Shown: positions 1 to 9,168, numbered from the stretch's first letter. The stretch: DNA of 64,000 nt from Bradyrhizobium sp. 164 (GCF_023073715.1 NZ_JADPKA010000029.1:460102-524101), one strand, 5' to 3'. A program made the numbers and translations. The notes: generated by a model not told the origin, from the sequence alone.

Positions 1-1
1 G

Positions 2-61
2 CGCTACCAACTCGACTATGTCAATCCGCATGATCTCGTTCGGATGATCCCGGCGAAATAG
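2..61 (+). CDS. C-terminal end of a septum formation initiator (FtsB/DivIC-like) protein, partial
   Basis: Only the last 19 codons and a TAG stop lie in the window; the frame opens at base 2 and reads RYQLDYVNPHDLVRMIPAK. The position directly upstream of pdhA, and the ending with a hydrophobic-Asp-Tyr-Val-Pro-Asp/His-Asp pattern, fit the tail of the FtsB-like divisome protein that precedes pdhA in many Hyphomicrobiales. FtsB is a small bitopic inner-membrane protein that works with FtsL and FtsQ. The identification rests mostly on gene order and is tentative; the rest of the gene lies to the left. Confidence 0.5.
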   Translation, partial: RYQLDYVNPHDLVRMIPAK

Positions 62-257
62 CGTTCTCGCTGCCGAGCGGTCGTGACATGATCGGCCATG
101 GTGTCTTGGTCGAAACGGTCGGGGCGTCGGGCGTGAGTCCCAAAAGATGATGCTCGATCACGACCCGCAGACCAAGAAGCTCCCGAAGAGGGTCGGCTTC
201 TTCTGATTGGGCGGACGGAGAGGGCGGCGTCATTTCGGCATCGCCCGTCCTCCCCAT
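21..257 (-). CDS. Possible small hypothetical protein (78 aa), doubtful
   Basis: An open frame of 78 codons lies between ftsB and pdhA on the opposite strand. It includes a plausible amphipathic stretch (EEADPLRELLGLRVVIEHHL) but has no recognisable domain, and its 3' end overlaps the ftsB-like tail. I do not recognise it. It is listed only because it fills part of an otherwise empty 390-bp gap and its composition is less arginine-rich than typical antisense shadows in this GC-rich DNA. Confidence 0.25.
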   Translation of the reverse strand: MGRTGDAEMTPPSPSAQSEEADPLRELLGLRVVIEHHLLGLTPDAPTVSTKTPWPIMSRPLGSENAISPGSSERDHAD

Positions 258-454
258 TTCTTGACGCGGTCACGAATCTGCGCGTGCGGCAGCCTTGCAT
301 CGAATTGTTGCCCGATCGGCGCCAAAGATTTTCCAATATTACGATCACGTTGCAGTGCGGCATAATGAAAGTCGTGCCATGCCGCCGCGGTGCTTTCCAA
401 CGGTGTTTGACTTGGGTTAGAGAGGGCGAAAGTTTTCTCTGACCCGGAATTCCC
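62..454. other. Intergenic region upstream of the pyruvate dehydrogenase operon
   Basis: This 393-bp gap precedes pdhA. The right half (about 300-440) is more AT-rich than its surroundings, with short TTTTCCAATATT and GGCATAATGAAAG stretches that suit a promoter region, but I could not assign a convincing -35/-10 pair or a known operator. The left half may hold the doubtful minus-strand ORF at 21-257. Confidence 0.4.
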
Positions 455-1477
455 ATGGCCGCACCCAAGAAAGCCGCCGCAAGCACTCCACAGGACAAGG
501 CCGACGGCGGTCCGCCCCCGGAATTCACCAGGGAGCAGGAGCTCAAGGCGCTCCGCGACATGCTCCTGATCCGGCGCTTCGAGGAAAAGGCTGGCCAGCT
601 CTACGGCATGGGCGCGATCGGCGGTTTCTGCCACCTCTATATCGGCCAGGAGGCCGTGGTGGTCGGCATGCAGATGGCCCTGAAAGAGGGCGATCAGGTC
701 ATCACCGGCTATCGCGATCACGGCCACATGCTCGCCACCGGCATGGACGCCAACGGCGTGATGGCCGAGCTCACGGGCCGCCGCGGCGGCTATTCCAAGG
801 GCAAGGGCGGCTCCATGCACATGTTCAGCAAGGAGAAGCACTTTTACGGCGGCCACGGCATCGTCGGCGCGCAGGTCTCGCTCGGCACGGGTCTCGCCTT
901 CGCCAATCACTATCGCGGCAACGACAATGTCAGCGTCACCTATTTCGGTGACGGCGCGGCCAACCAGGGTCAGGTCTATGAGAGCTTCAACATGGCGGAG
1001 CTCTGGAAGCTGCCGGTGATCTACGTCATCGAGAACAACCGCTACGCTATGGGGACCTCGGTCTCGCGCGCCTCGGCGCAGCAGGACTTCTCCAAGCGCG
1101 GCGCCTCCTTCAACATTCCCGGCAAGCAGGTCGACGGCATGGACGTCCGCGCCGTGAAGGCTGCGGGCGAGGAGGCGGCGGCCTGGTGCCGTGCCGGCAA
1201 AGGCCCCTACATTCTCGAGATGCAGACCTACCGCTATCGCGGCCACTCGATGTCCGACCCTGCAAAATATCGCACGCGCGAGGAGGTCGAGAAGATCCGC
1301 CACGACCAGGACCCGATCGAGCAGGTACGTAACCGCCTCTTGGCGGCCAAGGTCAGCGAGCAGGATCTGAAGGCGATCGACGCCGAGGTGCGCGACGTCG
1401 TCAACGCGTCCGCCGATTTCGCCCAACATGATCCCGAGCCGGATGCCGCCGAGCTCTGGACCGACGTTTACCGCTGA
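455..1477 (+). CDS. pdhA: Pyruvate dehydrogenase E1 component, alpha subunit
   Basis: 340 residues. It is the thiamine-diphosphate-binding alpha subunit of the E1 heterotetramer that decarboxylates pyruvate and passes the acetyl group to the lipoyl arm of E2. The ThDP/Mg motif is visible as GDGAANQG starting at G165 and closing with the Asn pair N194-N195. The conserved loop [11 protein letters not shown] follows near residue 260; in mitochondrial E1 alpha this loop carries the regulatory serine. The Ala/Lys-rich N-terminus before residue 25 is a usual extension. It starts the operon pdhA-pdhB-DUF5076-deaminase-pdhC-small membrane protein-lpdA, all on the plus strand. Length is normal for the alphaproteobacterial heterodimeric E1. 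Confidence 0.97.
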   Translation: MAAPKKAAASTPQDKADGGPPPEFTREQELKALRDMLLIRRFEEKAGQLYGMGAIGGFCHLYIGQEAVVVGMQMALKEGDQVITGYRDHGHMLATGMDANGVMAELTGRRGGYSKGKGGSMHMFSKEKHFYGGHGIVGAQVSLGTGLAFANHYRGNDNVSVTYFGDGAANQGQVYESFNMAELWKLPVIYVIENNRYAMGTSVSRASAQQDFSKRGASFNIPGKQVDGMDVRAVKAAGEEAAAWCRAGKGPYILEMQTYRYRGHSMSDPAKYRTREEVEKIRHDQDPIEQVRNRLLAAKVSEQDLKAIDAEVRDVVNASADFAQHDPEPDAAELWTDVYR

Positions 1478-1506
1478 ACGCGCGCAAGCTTTCTTTTGGA
1501 GTCGAT

Positions 1507-2898
1507 ATGCCAATTCAAGTGCTGATGCCCGCGTTGTCGCCCACGATGGAGAAGGGCAACCTCGCCAAATGGCTGAAGAAAGAGGGCGAGACGATCAAGT
1601 CCGGCGACGTCATCGCCGAGATCGAGACCGACAAGGCGACGATGGAAGTCGAGGCAACCGATGAGGGCACGCTCGGCAGGATCCTCATTCCCGAGGGCAC
1701 CGCCGACGTTGCCGTCAATACGCCGATCGCGACCATCCTCGCCGATGGCGAGAGCGCCGCCGATCTCGCGAAGGCCCCAGCGCCGGCCAAGCAGGAGAAG
1801 GCTGCGGAGTCCGCGCCGCCCGCCGCCGCCAAGTCCGAGGCCCCCCAGCCCAAGGCGGCGCCGTCCGCGCCGCAGCCCGTGGCCGAGCCCGATCCGGAGG
1901 TACCCGCCGGCACCGAGATGGTGACGCAGACCATCCGCGAAGCCTTGCGCGATGCCATGGCCGAAGAGATGCGCCGCGACGGCGATGTCTTCGTGATGGG
2001 CGAAGAGGTGGCCGAATATCAGGGTGCCTACAAAGTCACGCAAGGGTTGCTTCAGGAGTTCGGCGCCAAGCGCGTGATCGACACGCCGATCACCGAGCAC
2101 GGCTTTGCCGGTGTCGGCGTCGGTGCCGCGATGACGGGCCTCAAGCCGATCGTGGAGTTCATGACCTTCAACTTCGCCATGCAGGCGATCGATCAGATCA
2201 TCAACTCCGCGGCCAAGACGCTGTACATGTCCGGCGGCCAGATGGGCTGCTCGATCGTATTCCGCGGGCCCAATGGTGCCGCTGCGCGGGTCGCAGCCCA
2301 GCACAGTCAGGATTACTCGGCCTGGTATTCGCACATTCCCGGCCTCAAGGTGGTCGCGCCGTATTCGGCGGCCGATGCCAAGGGGCTGCTTAAGGCCGCC
2401 ATCCGCGATCCCAACCCGGTGATCTTCCTCGAGAACGAGGTGCTCTACGGTCACACCGGCCAAGTACCCAAGCTCGACGATTTCGTGATTCCGATCGGCA
2501 AGGCGCGCATCGTGCGCTCCGGCGGCCACGTCACCATCATCTCGTGGTCGAACGGCATGACCTATGCGCTCAAGGCCGCCGACGAGCTCGCCAAGGATGG
2601 CATCGAGGCCGAGGTGATCGACCTACGCACGCTGCGCCCGATGGACACCGAGACCATCATCAACTCGGTCAAGAAGACCGGTCGTGCGGTGACGGTGGAG
2701 GAGGGCTGGGCTCAGAGCGGGGTCGGCGCCGAGATCGCCGCGCGCATCATGGAGAACGCCTTCGACTATCTGGACGCGCCGGTTACGCGGGTCTCCGGCA
2801 AGGACGTGCCGATGCCCTATGCCGCGAACCTGGAGAAGCTCGCGCTGCCCTCGGCAGCGGAAGTCGTCGAGGCCGCCAAAGCCGTCTGCTACAGGTAG
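1507..2898 (+). CDS. pdhB: Pyruvate dehydrogenase E1 component, beta subunit with N-terminal lipoyl domain
   Basis: 463 residues. The first ~80 residues form a complete lipoyl domain with the lipoylation lysine K43 in the motif ETDKATME. A Pro/Ala-rich linker (about 85-135) leads to the transketolase-like E1 beta domain, which begins near [12 protein letters not shown] and contains the [17 protein letters not shown] region and the C-terminal transketolase domain. A lipoyl domain on E1 beta is known from alphaproteobacterial PDH systems such as Zymomonas and Sinorhizobium, so it is not an artefact. The start ATG follows TTTTGGAG. The lipoyl segment is nearly the same as that of pdhC at DNA and protein level, which suggests ancestral duplication. 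Confidence 0.97.
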   Translation: MPIQVLMPALSPTMEKGNLAKWLKKEGETIKSGDVIAEIETDKATMEVEATDEGTLGRILIPEGTADVAVNTPIATILADGESAADLAKAPAPAKQEKAAESAPPAAAKSEAPQPKAAPSAPQPVAEPDPEVPAGTEMVTQTIREALRDAMAEEMRRDGDVFVMGEEVAEYQGAYKVTQGLLQEFGAKRVIDTPITEHGFAGVGVGAAMTGLKPIVEFMTFNFAMQAIDQIINSAAKTLYMSGGQMGCSIVFRGPNGAAARVAAQHSQDYSAWYSHIPGLKVVAPYSAADAKGLLKAAIRDPNPVIFLENEVLYGHTGQVPKLDDFVIPIGKARIVRSGGHVTIISWSNGMTYALKAADELAKDGIEAEVIDLRTLRPMDTETIINSVKKTGRAVTVEEGWAQSGVGAEIAARIMENAFDYLDAPVTRVSGKDVPMPYAANLEKLALPSAAEVVEAAKAVCYR

Positions 2899-2901
2899 AC
2901 C

Positions 2902-3204
2902 ATGGCGGGCCCCAAGGAGCAGCCACTGCCGCCCGACGTCATGACCCGCGAGGACGCGGTCGAGATCCTGCGTGTGTTCGTGCTGGACGGTGGGCTGTCG
3001 ATGGCGTTCCAGCGCGCCTTCGAGGAGCCCGACATGTGGGGCCTGCTGCTCGTCGATCTCGCGCGCCATGCCGCGCGCGCCTATGCGCGCGAGAGCGAAT
3101 ACACCGAGGAGGATGCCTTGAACCGGATTCTGGAGATGTTCCAGGCCGAGATCGAGCGTCCGACCGACACCGGCAGCACGACGCCACGCGGCAAGGGGCA
3201 CTGA
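2902..3204 (+). CDS. DUF5076 domain-containing protein
   Basis: 100 residues, starting three bases after the pdhB stop and ending one base before the deaminase start, so it is almost certainly co-transcribed with the PDH genes. The sequence is mostly helical and acidic (TREDAVEILRVFVLDGGLSM), with no signal peptide or membrane segment. It matches what I remember of the DUF5076 family found in the pdh operon of Bradyrhizobium and relatives. Its function is unknown; a role tied to PDH is inferred only from position. Confidence 0.8.
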   Translation: MAGPKEQPLPPDVMTREDAVEILRVFVLDGGLSMAFQRAFEEPDMWGLLLVDLARHAARAYARESEYTEEDALNRILEMFQAEIERPTDTGSTTPRGKGH

Positions 3205-3205
3205 C

Positions 3206-3658
3206 GTGGCCATCGAATCCTATCACTACGATTTTATGCTGGAGGCGATCCGCGAGGCGGAAACCTCGATCGCGCAGGGCGGCCTGCCGATCGGTGCGGT
3301 GCTGACGCGCGACAACAAGATCATCGCCCGCGGTCACAACAAGCGCGTGCAGGAGAACAACGTGATCCTGCACGGCGAGATGAGCTGCCTGCGCGAAGCC
3401 GGCGCGATCACGTTTCATGACACCGTCATGTACACCACCCTGTCGCCATGCTCGATGTGCGCCGGCGCGCTGGCGCTGTTCAAGGTCAAGCTGGTGGTGA
3501 TCGGGGAATCTGTCACCTTCGAGGGATCCAAGGACATCCTCGACAAGTTCGGCATCCCCTGGATCGACCTTGCCGACGACCGCTCCATCACCATGATGAA
3601 GAATTGGCGTTCCAATCCCGCCAATGAGCGTCTGTGGCAGGGCGACATCGGCAACTAA
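3206..3658 (+). CDS. Cytosine/nucleoside deaminase of the yeast Fcy1 type
   Basis: 150 residues from a GTG start. It is a zinc-dependent cytidine-deaminase-fold enzyme: HGE near residue 56 supplies the first zinc ligand and the catalytic glutamate, and SPCSMC near residue 80 supplies the two cysteines. From memory it resembles yeast cytosine deaminase more than bacterial tRNA adenosine deaminase or guanine deaminase: it shares the GHNKR segment, HGEMSCL, the YTTLSPCSMCAGA block, VVIGESVTFEG, the DDRS segment, and a C-terminal end in DIGN. Substrate could be cytosine or a related base; nothing in the sequence fixes it. It sits between the DUF5076 gene and pdhC, inside the PDH operon. Confidence 0.85.
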   Translation: MAIESYHYDFMLEAIREAETSIAQGGLPIGAVLTRDNKIIARGHNKRVQENNVILHGEMSCLREAGAITFHDTVMYTTLSPCSMCAGALALFKVKLVVIGESVTFEGSKDILDKFGIPWIDLADDRSITMMKNWRSNPANERLWQGDIGN

Positions 3659-3720
3659 ACCTGGTCTGTTCGTCTTCGCTTCAGGAGACGACGTTTTGAG
3701 AAGTTCTTCGTGAGGTCAGC

Positions 3721-5073
3721 ATGCCCATCAACATCCTGATGCCCGCTCTTTCGCCGACGATGGAGAAGGGCAACCTCGCCAAGTGGCTGAAGAAGGAGGG
3801 CGACAAGGTCAAATCCGGCGACGTCATCGCCGAGATCGAGACCGACAAGGCGACCATGGAGGTCGAGGCGATCGACGAAGGCACGATCGCCAAGATCCTG
3901 GTGCCCGAGGGCACCCAGGACGTTCCGGTCAACGACGTGATCGCGGTGCTGGCCGGCGAGGGCGAGGACGTGAAAGCCGCGGGCGCCGCGAAGCCGACCG
4001 CCTCGGCTGCACCGCCCAAGACCGCTGAGGCACCTGCTGCCGCGCCGGCACCGGCACCTGCGCCGGCCGCACCCAAGGCGACGCCGGCTGCCGCCGCACC
4101 GGCTCCGCCGGCTGCAGCTCCCGCCGCGCAGGGCAACGGCCATGGCGGCCGCGTGTTCTCATCGCCGCTCGCGCGCCGTATCGCGAAGGAAGCCGGCATC
4201 GATGTTGCGATGATCACGGGCACTGGCCCGCACGGCCGCGTGGTCGCGCGTGACGTCGAGCAGGCCAAGTCCGGCAAGGGCCTCAAGGCTCCCGCCGCAG
4301 CACCGTCTGGGGCGCCCTCGATCGCGCCGACCATGTCTGACAAGCAGATCCTGTCGCTGTTCGAGCCGGGCTCCTACGACATCGTCCCGCATGATGGCAT
4401 GCGCCGGACCATCGCGCAGCGCCTGACCGCATCGATCCAGAACGTCCCGCACTTCTATCTCACCATCGATTGCGACATCGGCAAGCTGCTGGCCGCGCGC
4501 GAGGAGATCAATGCGGCTGCTCCCAAGGACAAGGAGAAGAAGCCGCTCTACAAGATCTCGGTCAACGACTTCGTCATCAAGGCGATGGCGGTCGCACTCC
4601 AGAAGATCCCGAACTGCAACGTCAGCTGGACCGAAAGCGGCATGGTCAAGCACCACCATTCCGACGTCGGCGTTGCCGTCGCGATGCCAGGCGGCCTGAT
4701 CACGCCTATCATCCGCAAGGCCGAGACCAAGACGCTCTCGACCATCTCCAACGAGATGAAGGACTTTGCCGCGCGCGCCCGCTCGCGCAAGCTGAAACCC
4801 GAGGAATACCAGGGCGGCACCACGGCCGTCTCCAACCTCGGCATGTACGGCATCAGTCACTTCACCGCGGTGATCAATCCGCCGCACGCGACCATCCTCG
4901 CGGTCGGCACCAGCGAAGAGCGTCCCGTCGTGCGCGGTGGCAAGATCGAGATCGCAAACATGATGAGCGTGACCTTGTCCTGCGATCACCGCGCCATTGA
5001 CGGCGCGCTCGGCGCCGAGCTGATCGGCGCGTTCAAGCAGCTGATCGAAAATCCCGTCATGATGATGGTCTGA
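3721..5073 (+). CDS. pdhC: Dihydrolipoamide acetyltransferase (PDH E2)
   Basis: 450 residues. Order: one lipoyl domain (1-80, lipoyl-lysine K43 in ETDKATME), a long Ala/Pro linker, a peripheral-subunit-binding domain (about 144-182, SSPLARRIAKEAG to GRVVARDVEQA), a second linker, and the catalytic acyltransferase domain. The active-site block C421-DHRAIDG contains H423 and D427. E2 forms the core of the complex and makes acetyl-CoA. It follows the deaminase gene by 62 bp and starts after GTGAGGTC. Size is typical for a one-lipoyl-domain alphaproteobacterial E2; the second lipoyl domain of the complex is on PdhB. Confidence 0.97.
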   Translation: MPINILMPALSPTMEKGNLAKWLKKEGDKVKSGDVIAEIETDKATMEVEAIDEGTIAKILVPEGTQDVPVNDVIAVLAGEGEDVKAAGAAKPTASAAPPKTAEAPAAAPAPAPAPAAPKATPAAAAPAPPAAAPAAQGNGHGGRVFSSPLARRIAKEAGIDVAMITGTGPHGRVVARDVEQAKSGKGLKAPAAAPSGAPSIAPTMSDKQILSLFEPGSYDIVPHDGMRRTIAQRLTASIQNVPHFYLTIDCDIGKLLAAREEINAAAPKDKEKKPLYKISVNDFVIKAMAVALQKIPNCNVSWTESGMVKHHHSDVGVAVAMPGGLITPIIRKAETKTLSTISNEMKDFAARARSRKLKPEEYQGGTTAVSNLGMYGISHFTAVINPPHATILAVGTSEERPVVRGGKIEIANMMSVTLSCDHRAIDGALGAELIGAFKQLIENPVMMMV

Positions 5074-5095
5074 CGCGGCGGCAGAGGGGGCAACG

Positions 5096-5329
5096 TTGCA
5101 TGTCCGTACCCGCTGGCCATGGATATCGCTGCTGCTTGGGGGGATCGTCGCGCTCAATCCGATCGGGCTCGATTTTCTTCAGTCCGCCTTCCTGTCGGCA
5201 GAGCAATTATCGCGGAACATCGCTCAACCCATTGTGTTGAGCGCGCTGGCTATTCTGGTCCTGGTCGGGATCATCGAATGGCTAGTCAGGTTTGTTGTCT
5301 TCAAGCGCCGCGCTCGCGGCGCCTCTTGA
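5096..5329 (+). CDS. Small two-helix membrane protein between pdhC and lpdA
   Basis: 77 residues from a TTG codon; the true start is uncertain. Two hydrophobic segments are visible (WPWISLLLGGIVALNPIGL and PIVLSALAILVLVGIIEWLV), followed by a basic cytoplasmic-looking tail FKRRARGAS. No family is recognised. It lies 22 bp after pdhC and 16 bp before lpdA on the same strand, so it is probably transcribed with them. A role in PDH cannot be inferred from sequence alone. Confidence 0.6.
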   Translation: MHVRTRWPWISLLLGGIVALNPIGLDFLQSAFLSAEQLSRNIAQPIVLSALAILVLVGIIEWLVRFVVFKRRARGAS

Positions 5330-5345
5330 ATTGAACGGGAGCGCC

Positions 5346-6767
5346 ATGGCCGATACATCCTTCGACGTCATCATCATCGGCTCCGGTCCCGGCGGCTATG
5401 TCACCGCGATCCGCGCCGCACAGCTCGGCTTCAAGACGGCGATCGTCGAAAAAGCGTATCTGGGCGGCATCTGCCTGAACTGGGGCTGTATTCCGACCAA
5501 GGCGCTGCTGCGTTCGGCCGAGATCTACCACTACATGCAGCACGCCAAGGATTACGGCCTGTCGGCAGAGAAAGTGTCTTTCGACCCGAAGGCTGTGGTG
5601 CAGCGCTCGCGCGGCGTCTCGAAACGACTCAACGACGGCGTCGGCTTCCTGATGAAGAAGAACAAGGTCAGCGTGATCTGGGGCGCGGCGTCGATCGACG
5701 CGACCGGCAAGGTCACTGTGAGTAAATCGGACGTCGAGGGCCCGAAGGGCACGTTGGGCGAGGGGAGCTACCAGGCCAAGCACATCATCGTTGCGACCGG
5801 CGCGCGGCCGCGCGTGCTGCCCGGGCTGGAGCCGGACAAGAAGCTGGTCTGGACCTATTTCGAGGCGATGGTGCCGGAACGGATGCCGAAGTCGCTGCTG
5901 GTGGTCGGCTCCGGCGCGATCGGCATCGAGTTCGCCTCGTTCTTCCACACCATGGGCTCCGACGTCACGGTGGTCGAGGTGCTACCCCAGATCCTCCCCG
6001 TCGAGGACGCCGAGATCGCGAGCCTGGCGCGCAAGCGCCTGGAGAAGCAGGGCATCAAGATCATGTCCTCGACCAAGGTCACCAAGCTCGAGAAGAAGGC
6101 CGATAGCGTCGTCGCCACCATCGACGACGGCAAGGGCAAGCCTGTGGCGACCGAGTTCGAACGGGTGATCTCCGCTGTCGGCGTGGTCGGCAACGTCGAG
6201 AATCTCGGCCTCGAAAAGCTTGGGGTGAAGACCGATCGCGGCATCATCGTGGTGGACGGCCACGGCAGGACCAACGTTCCTGGCATTTACGCCATCGGCG
6301 ACGTCGCAGGTCCCCCGATGCTCGCGCACAAGGCCGAGCATGAGGGCGTGATCTGCGTTGAGGCAATCAAGGGTCTCAATCCGCATCCCATGGACAAGAA
6401 CATGATCCCGGGCTGCACCTATTGCCATCCGCAGGTGGCATCGGTCGGGTTGACTGAGGCCAAGGCCAAGGAGAGCGGCCGCGAGATCCGCGTCGGCCGC
6501 TTCCCCTTTGTCGGCAACGGCAAGGCGATCGCGCTCGGCGAGGACCAGGGCCTCGTCAAGGTGATCTTCGACAAGAAGACCGGACAGCTTCTCGGCGCTC
6601 ATATGGTCGGCGCTGAAGTCACCGAGCTGATCCAGGGCTACGTCGTCGCCATGAACCTGGAGACCACGGAAGAAGAGCTGATGCACACAGTGTTCCCGCA
6701 TCCGACGCTGTCGGAGATGATGAAGGAAGCCGTGCTGGATGCTTATGGACGGGTGCTGAATATTTGA
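5346..6767 (+). CDS. lpdA: Dihydrolipoyl dehydrogenase (E3)
   Basis: 473 residues, counted from the ATG at 5346, because family members begin close to the FAD-binding GSGPGGY motif (residues 12-18); an 18-codon upstream extension is unlikely. The redox-active pair is C43 and C48 in GGICLNWGCIPTK. A second GSGAIGIEFASF motif binds NAD. The C-terminal FPHPTLSEMM carries the His-Glu pair of the active site. It reoxidises dihydrolipoamide bound to E2, reducing NAD. It is the last PDH gene of the operon and could also serve other 2-oxoacid dehydrogenases. Confidence 0.96.
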   Translation: MADTSFDVIIIGSGPGGYVTAIRAAQLGFKTAIVEKAYLGGICLNWGCIPTKALLRSAEIYHYMQHAKDYGLSAEKVSFDPKAVVQRSRGVSKRLNDGVGFLMKKNKVSVIWGAASIDATGKVTVSKSDVEGPKGTLGEGSYQAKHIIVATGARPRVLPGLEPDKKLVWTYFEAMVPERMPKSLLVVGSGAIGIEFASFFHTMGSDVTVVEVLPQILPVEDAEIASLARKRLEKQGIKIMSSTKVTKLEKKADSVVATIDDGKGKPVATEFERVISAVGVVGNVENLGLEKLGVKTDRGIIVVDGHGRTNVPGIYAIGDVAGPPMLAHKAEHEGVICVEAIKGLNPHPMDKNMIPGCTYCHPQVASVGLTEAKAKESGREIRVGRFPFVGNGKAIALGEDQGLVKVIFDKKTGQLLGAHMVGAEVTELIQGYVVAMNLETTEEELMHTVFPHPTLSEMMKEAVLDAYGRVLNI

Positions 6768-6822
6768 ACGCTCGCCATGACGACCAAAGAGCTGTTCTCC
6801 AGAATAAGAAGGAAACCACCCC

Positions 6823-8064
6823 ATGCACGACAACGACAACCTCACCATCGAACGTCCGACCTTCGTCACGCATCTCGAATGCGCGATGGAAGGCGATCAT
6901 TACGCCCCCGACCAGGTCCACAATCTCTCCAAGGCCGGCAAGCCGCTGCTGGTCCGCTACGACCTCACTGGGGTGAAGAAGGCGCTGACCAAGGACGCCC
7001 TGGCCCAGCGTCCCGCCGACATGTGGCGCTACCGCGAGCTGCTGCCGGTGCGCAAATGCAAGGACATCGTCTCACTCGGCGAGGTCACGACGCCGCTGAT
7101 CCGGCTGCCGAAGCTCGGCGCCAAACTCGGCGGTGGCGAGATCATCGTGAAGGACGAAGGGCGCCTGCCGACCGGCTCGTTCAAGGCGCGCGGCCTCGTG
7201 ATGGCGGTGTCGATGGGCAAGGCGCTGGGCATCAAGCACATGGCGATGCCGACCAATGGTAACGCCGGCGCCGCGCTGGCGGCCTATGCGACCTCCTGCG
7301 GCATCAAGACAACGATCTTCTGCCCGGCCGATACGCCCGAGGTGAATGTCAGCGAGATCGAGCTCCAGGGCGCGACCGTCTATCGCGTCAACGGCTATAT
7401 CGACGATTGCGGCAAGATCGTCGGCGAGGGGAAAGCAAAAGTCGGCTGGTTCGACACGTCGACGCTGAAGGAGCCGTACCGCATCGAGGGCAAGAAGACG
7501 ATGGGCCTCGAGCTTGCCGAGCAGCTCGGCTGGGACGTGCCCGACGTGATCTTCTATCCGACCGGCGGTGGCACCGGCCTGATCGGCATGTGGAAGGCGT
7601 TCGACGAGCTCGAGAAGATCGGCTTCATCGGGTCCAAGCGTCCGCGCATGGTCGCGGTGCAGGCCTCGGGCTGCGCGCCGATGGTGCGGGCCTATGACGC
7701 CGGCGCCGAGCATGCGACGCGCTGGGAGGATGCCCACACCATCGCCTCGGGCATTCGCGTGCCGCAGGCGATCGGCGATTTCCTGATCCTGCGCGCGGTG
7801 CGGCAGAGCAAGGGTTTTGCCATCGCGGTCGACGACGACAAGATCTCGTCGGCGCTGAGCGAGGTTGCGCGCGAGGAGGGACTGCTGTTGTGTCCCGAGG
7901 GCGCCGCCACCTACGCTGCCTACAAGCAGAGCCTTGCCGATGGCCGTGTCAGCAAGACCGACCGCGTCATGCTGTTCAACTGCGCGACCGGACTGAAATA
8001 TCCATTGCCGCCGGTCACCCGGACGCTCGATCGCCACAAGCCGATCGATTACACGCAGTTCTAG
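6823..8064 (+). CDS. thrC: Threonine synthase
   Basis: 413 residues. A fold-type II PLP enzyme converting O-phosphohomoserine to threonine. The PLP lysine is K121 in PTGSFKARG, and the phosphate-binding glycine-rich loop is PTGGGTGLIGMW. The N-terminal segment containing CAMEGDHYAPDQVHNLSKAGKP (seen from about residue 16 onward, here abbreviated) is a small Cys/His-containing lead-in typical of this longer threonine synthase group. ATG follows AAGAAGGAAA. It begins 55 bp after lpdA, but functional linkage to PDH is not evident. A related diaminopropionate or cystathionine enzyme is less likely given the motif order. Confidence 0.88.
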   Translation: MHDNDNLTIERPTFVTHLECAMEGDHYAPDQVHNLSKAGKPLLVRYDLTGVKKALTKDALAQRPADMWRYRELLPVRKCKDIVSLGEVTTPLIRLPKLGAKLGGGEIIVKDEGRLPTGSFKARGLVMAVSMGKALGIKHMAMPTNGNAGAALAAYATSCGIKTTIFCPADTPEVNVSEIELQGATVYRVNGYIDDCGKIVGEGKAKVGWFDTSTLKEPYRIEGKKTMGLELAEQLGWDVPDVIFYPTGGGTGLIGMWKAFDELEKIGFIGSKRPRMVAVQASGCAPMVRAYDAGAEHATRWEDAHTIASGIRVPQAIGDFLILRAVRQSKGFAIAVDDDKISSALSEVAREEGLLLCPEGAATYAAYKQSLADGRVSKTDRVMLFNCATGLKYPLPPVTRTLDRHKPIDYTQF

Positions 8065-8087
8065 CGCGGCAATACGCCACGAACGAT

Positions 8088-8113
8088 CCCTCTTCCCGTA
8101 CGCGGGCAGAGGG
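8088..8113. repeat. GC-rich palindrome after threonine synthase (possible terminator)
   Basis: CCCTCTTCCCG, a short TAC spacer, then GCGGGCAGAGGG can fold into a hairpin, with paired CCCTCT/AGAGGG and CCCG/CGGG. No T-run follows, so it may be either a weak terminator or a copy of a small dispersed intergenic palindrome. It separates thrC from the Bug-protein gene. Confidence 0.45.
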
Positions 8114-8147
8114 TCACAATAACAAAGACATCGCTGGGGAGAGGACT

Positions 8148-9116
8148 ATGAAGGCCGCTTGGGCTGCGCTGATTGCCATTCTCGCTGTTGCAGGCGCCGC
8201 GCGCGCTGACGACTATCCCACGCGTCCCATCACCATCATCGTGCCATTCGCGGCCGGCGGGCCGTCGGATGCAATGGCGCGGGTGCTTGCGGAGCGCATG
8301 CGCGTATCGCTTGGCCAGCCCGTGGTGATCGAGAACGTCACCGGTGCGGGCGGCTCGATCGGCGTCGGTCGCGCCGTGCAATCACCGCCGGACGGCTACA
8401 CCATCTCGTTCGGCCATCTCGGTACCCACGTCGCAAACGGTGCCGTCTACAAGCTCAAATACGACCTTGTCGCCGACCTCGAGCCGGTGGTGCTGTTGCC
8501 GAGCAATCCGATGATCGTGGTCAGCAAGAACGCGGTGCCGGTGACCTCGCTGAAGGAGCTCATTGAATGGCTGAAGTCGCGGCCATCGCCGCCCACGGCA
8601 GGCACGGCCGGCGCAGGCTCCGGCAGCCACATCGCCGGCGTCTATTTCGAGAGCGTCTCCGGCATCAAGCTGCAATACGTGCCGTATCGCGGCACAGCGC
8701 CCGCCCTCAACGATCTCATCGCCGGCCAGATCGATCTCATCGTCGACCAGACCTCCAATTCCATCAACCAGGTCCGCGCCGGCACCATCCGCGCCTACGC
8801 CATCACCGACGACAAGCGCCTGCCGTCGGCGCCGGAGATTCCGACCGCGGAGGAGGCGGGCCTGAAGGGTTTCAAGATGACGCTGTGGTCAGGCATGTGG
8901 GTGCCGAAGGGCACGCCGAAGGAGGTCGTGACCAAGCTCAACGCGGCGGCCGTGGAAGCGCTGAACGATCCTGGAGTGAAGAAGCAGCTCGAAAGCCAGG
9001 GCCTGGAGATGACGCCCAAGGATCAGCTCACGCCAGAAGCGCTCGGCAACCGCCAGAAGGCGGAGATCGCTAAATGGTGGCCGATCATCAAGGCGGCGAA
9101 TATCAAGGTGGATTGA
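8148..9116 (+). CDS. Bug-family (TctC-like) periplasmic solute-binding protein
   Basis: 322 residues from the ATG at 8148, which follows GGGGAGAGGACT. An N-terminal signal peptide ends at ARA-DDYPTRP. The mature protein has Bug-family hallmarks: YPTRPITIIVPFAAGGPSD at the start, ENVTGAGGSIG, GTHVANGA, and YVPYRGTAPALNDLIAGQID. Such proteins bind carboxylates or other small acids and feed tripartite tricarboxylate transporters or act as sensors. No TctA/TctB membrane genes are adjacent, so it is an orphan binding protein, which is common for this family. The ligand cannot be told. Confidence 0.9.
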   Translation: MKAAWAALIAILAVAGAARADDYPTRPITIIVPFAAGGPSDAMARVLAERMRVSLGQPVVIENVTGAGGSIGVGRAVQSPPDGYTISFGHLGTHVANGAVYKLKYDLVADLEPVVLLPSNPMIVVSKNAVPVTSLKELIEWLKSRPSPPTAGTAGAGSGSHIAGVYFESVSGIKLQYVPYRGTAPALNDLIAGQIDLIVDQTSNSINQVRAGTIRAYAITDDKRLPSAPEIPTAEEAGLKGFKMTLWSGMWVPKGTPKEVVTKLNAAAVEALNDPGVKKQLESQGLEMTPKDQLTPEALGNRQKAEIAKWWPIIKAANIKVD

Positions 9117-9168
9117 GGTGGGCTGCGCTGGTGTCAGCGTCGCATTCGCTGATCGCCGGACAATCACT

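Noticed and set aside
230..1513. Minus-strand ORF of 427 codons over pdhA
   Set aside because: Antisense to pdhA, which has full catalytic motifs; no domain in the product.
3836..5170. Long minus-strand frames opposite pdhC
   Set aside because: Antisense shadows of a well-supported E2 gene.
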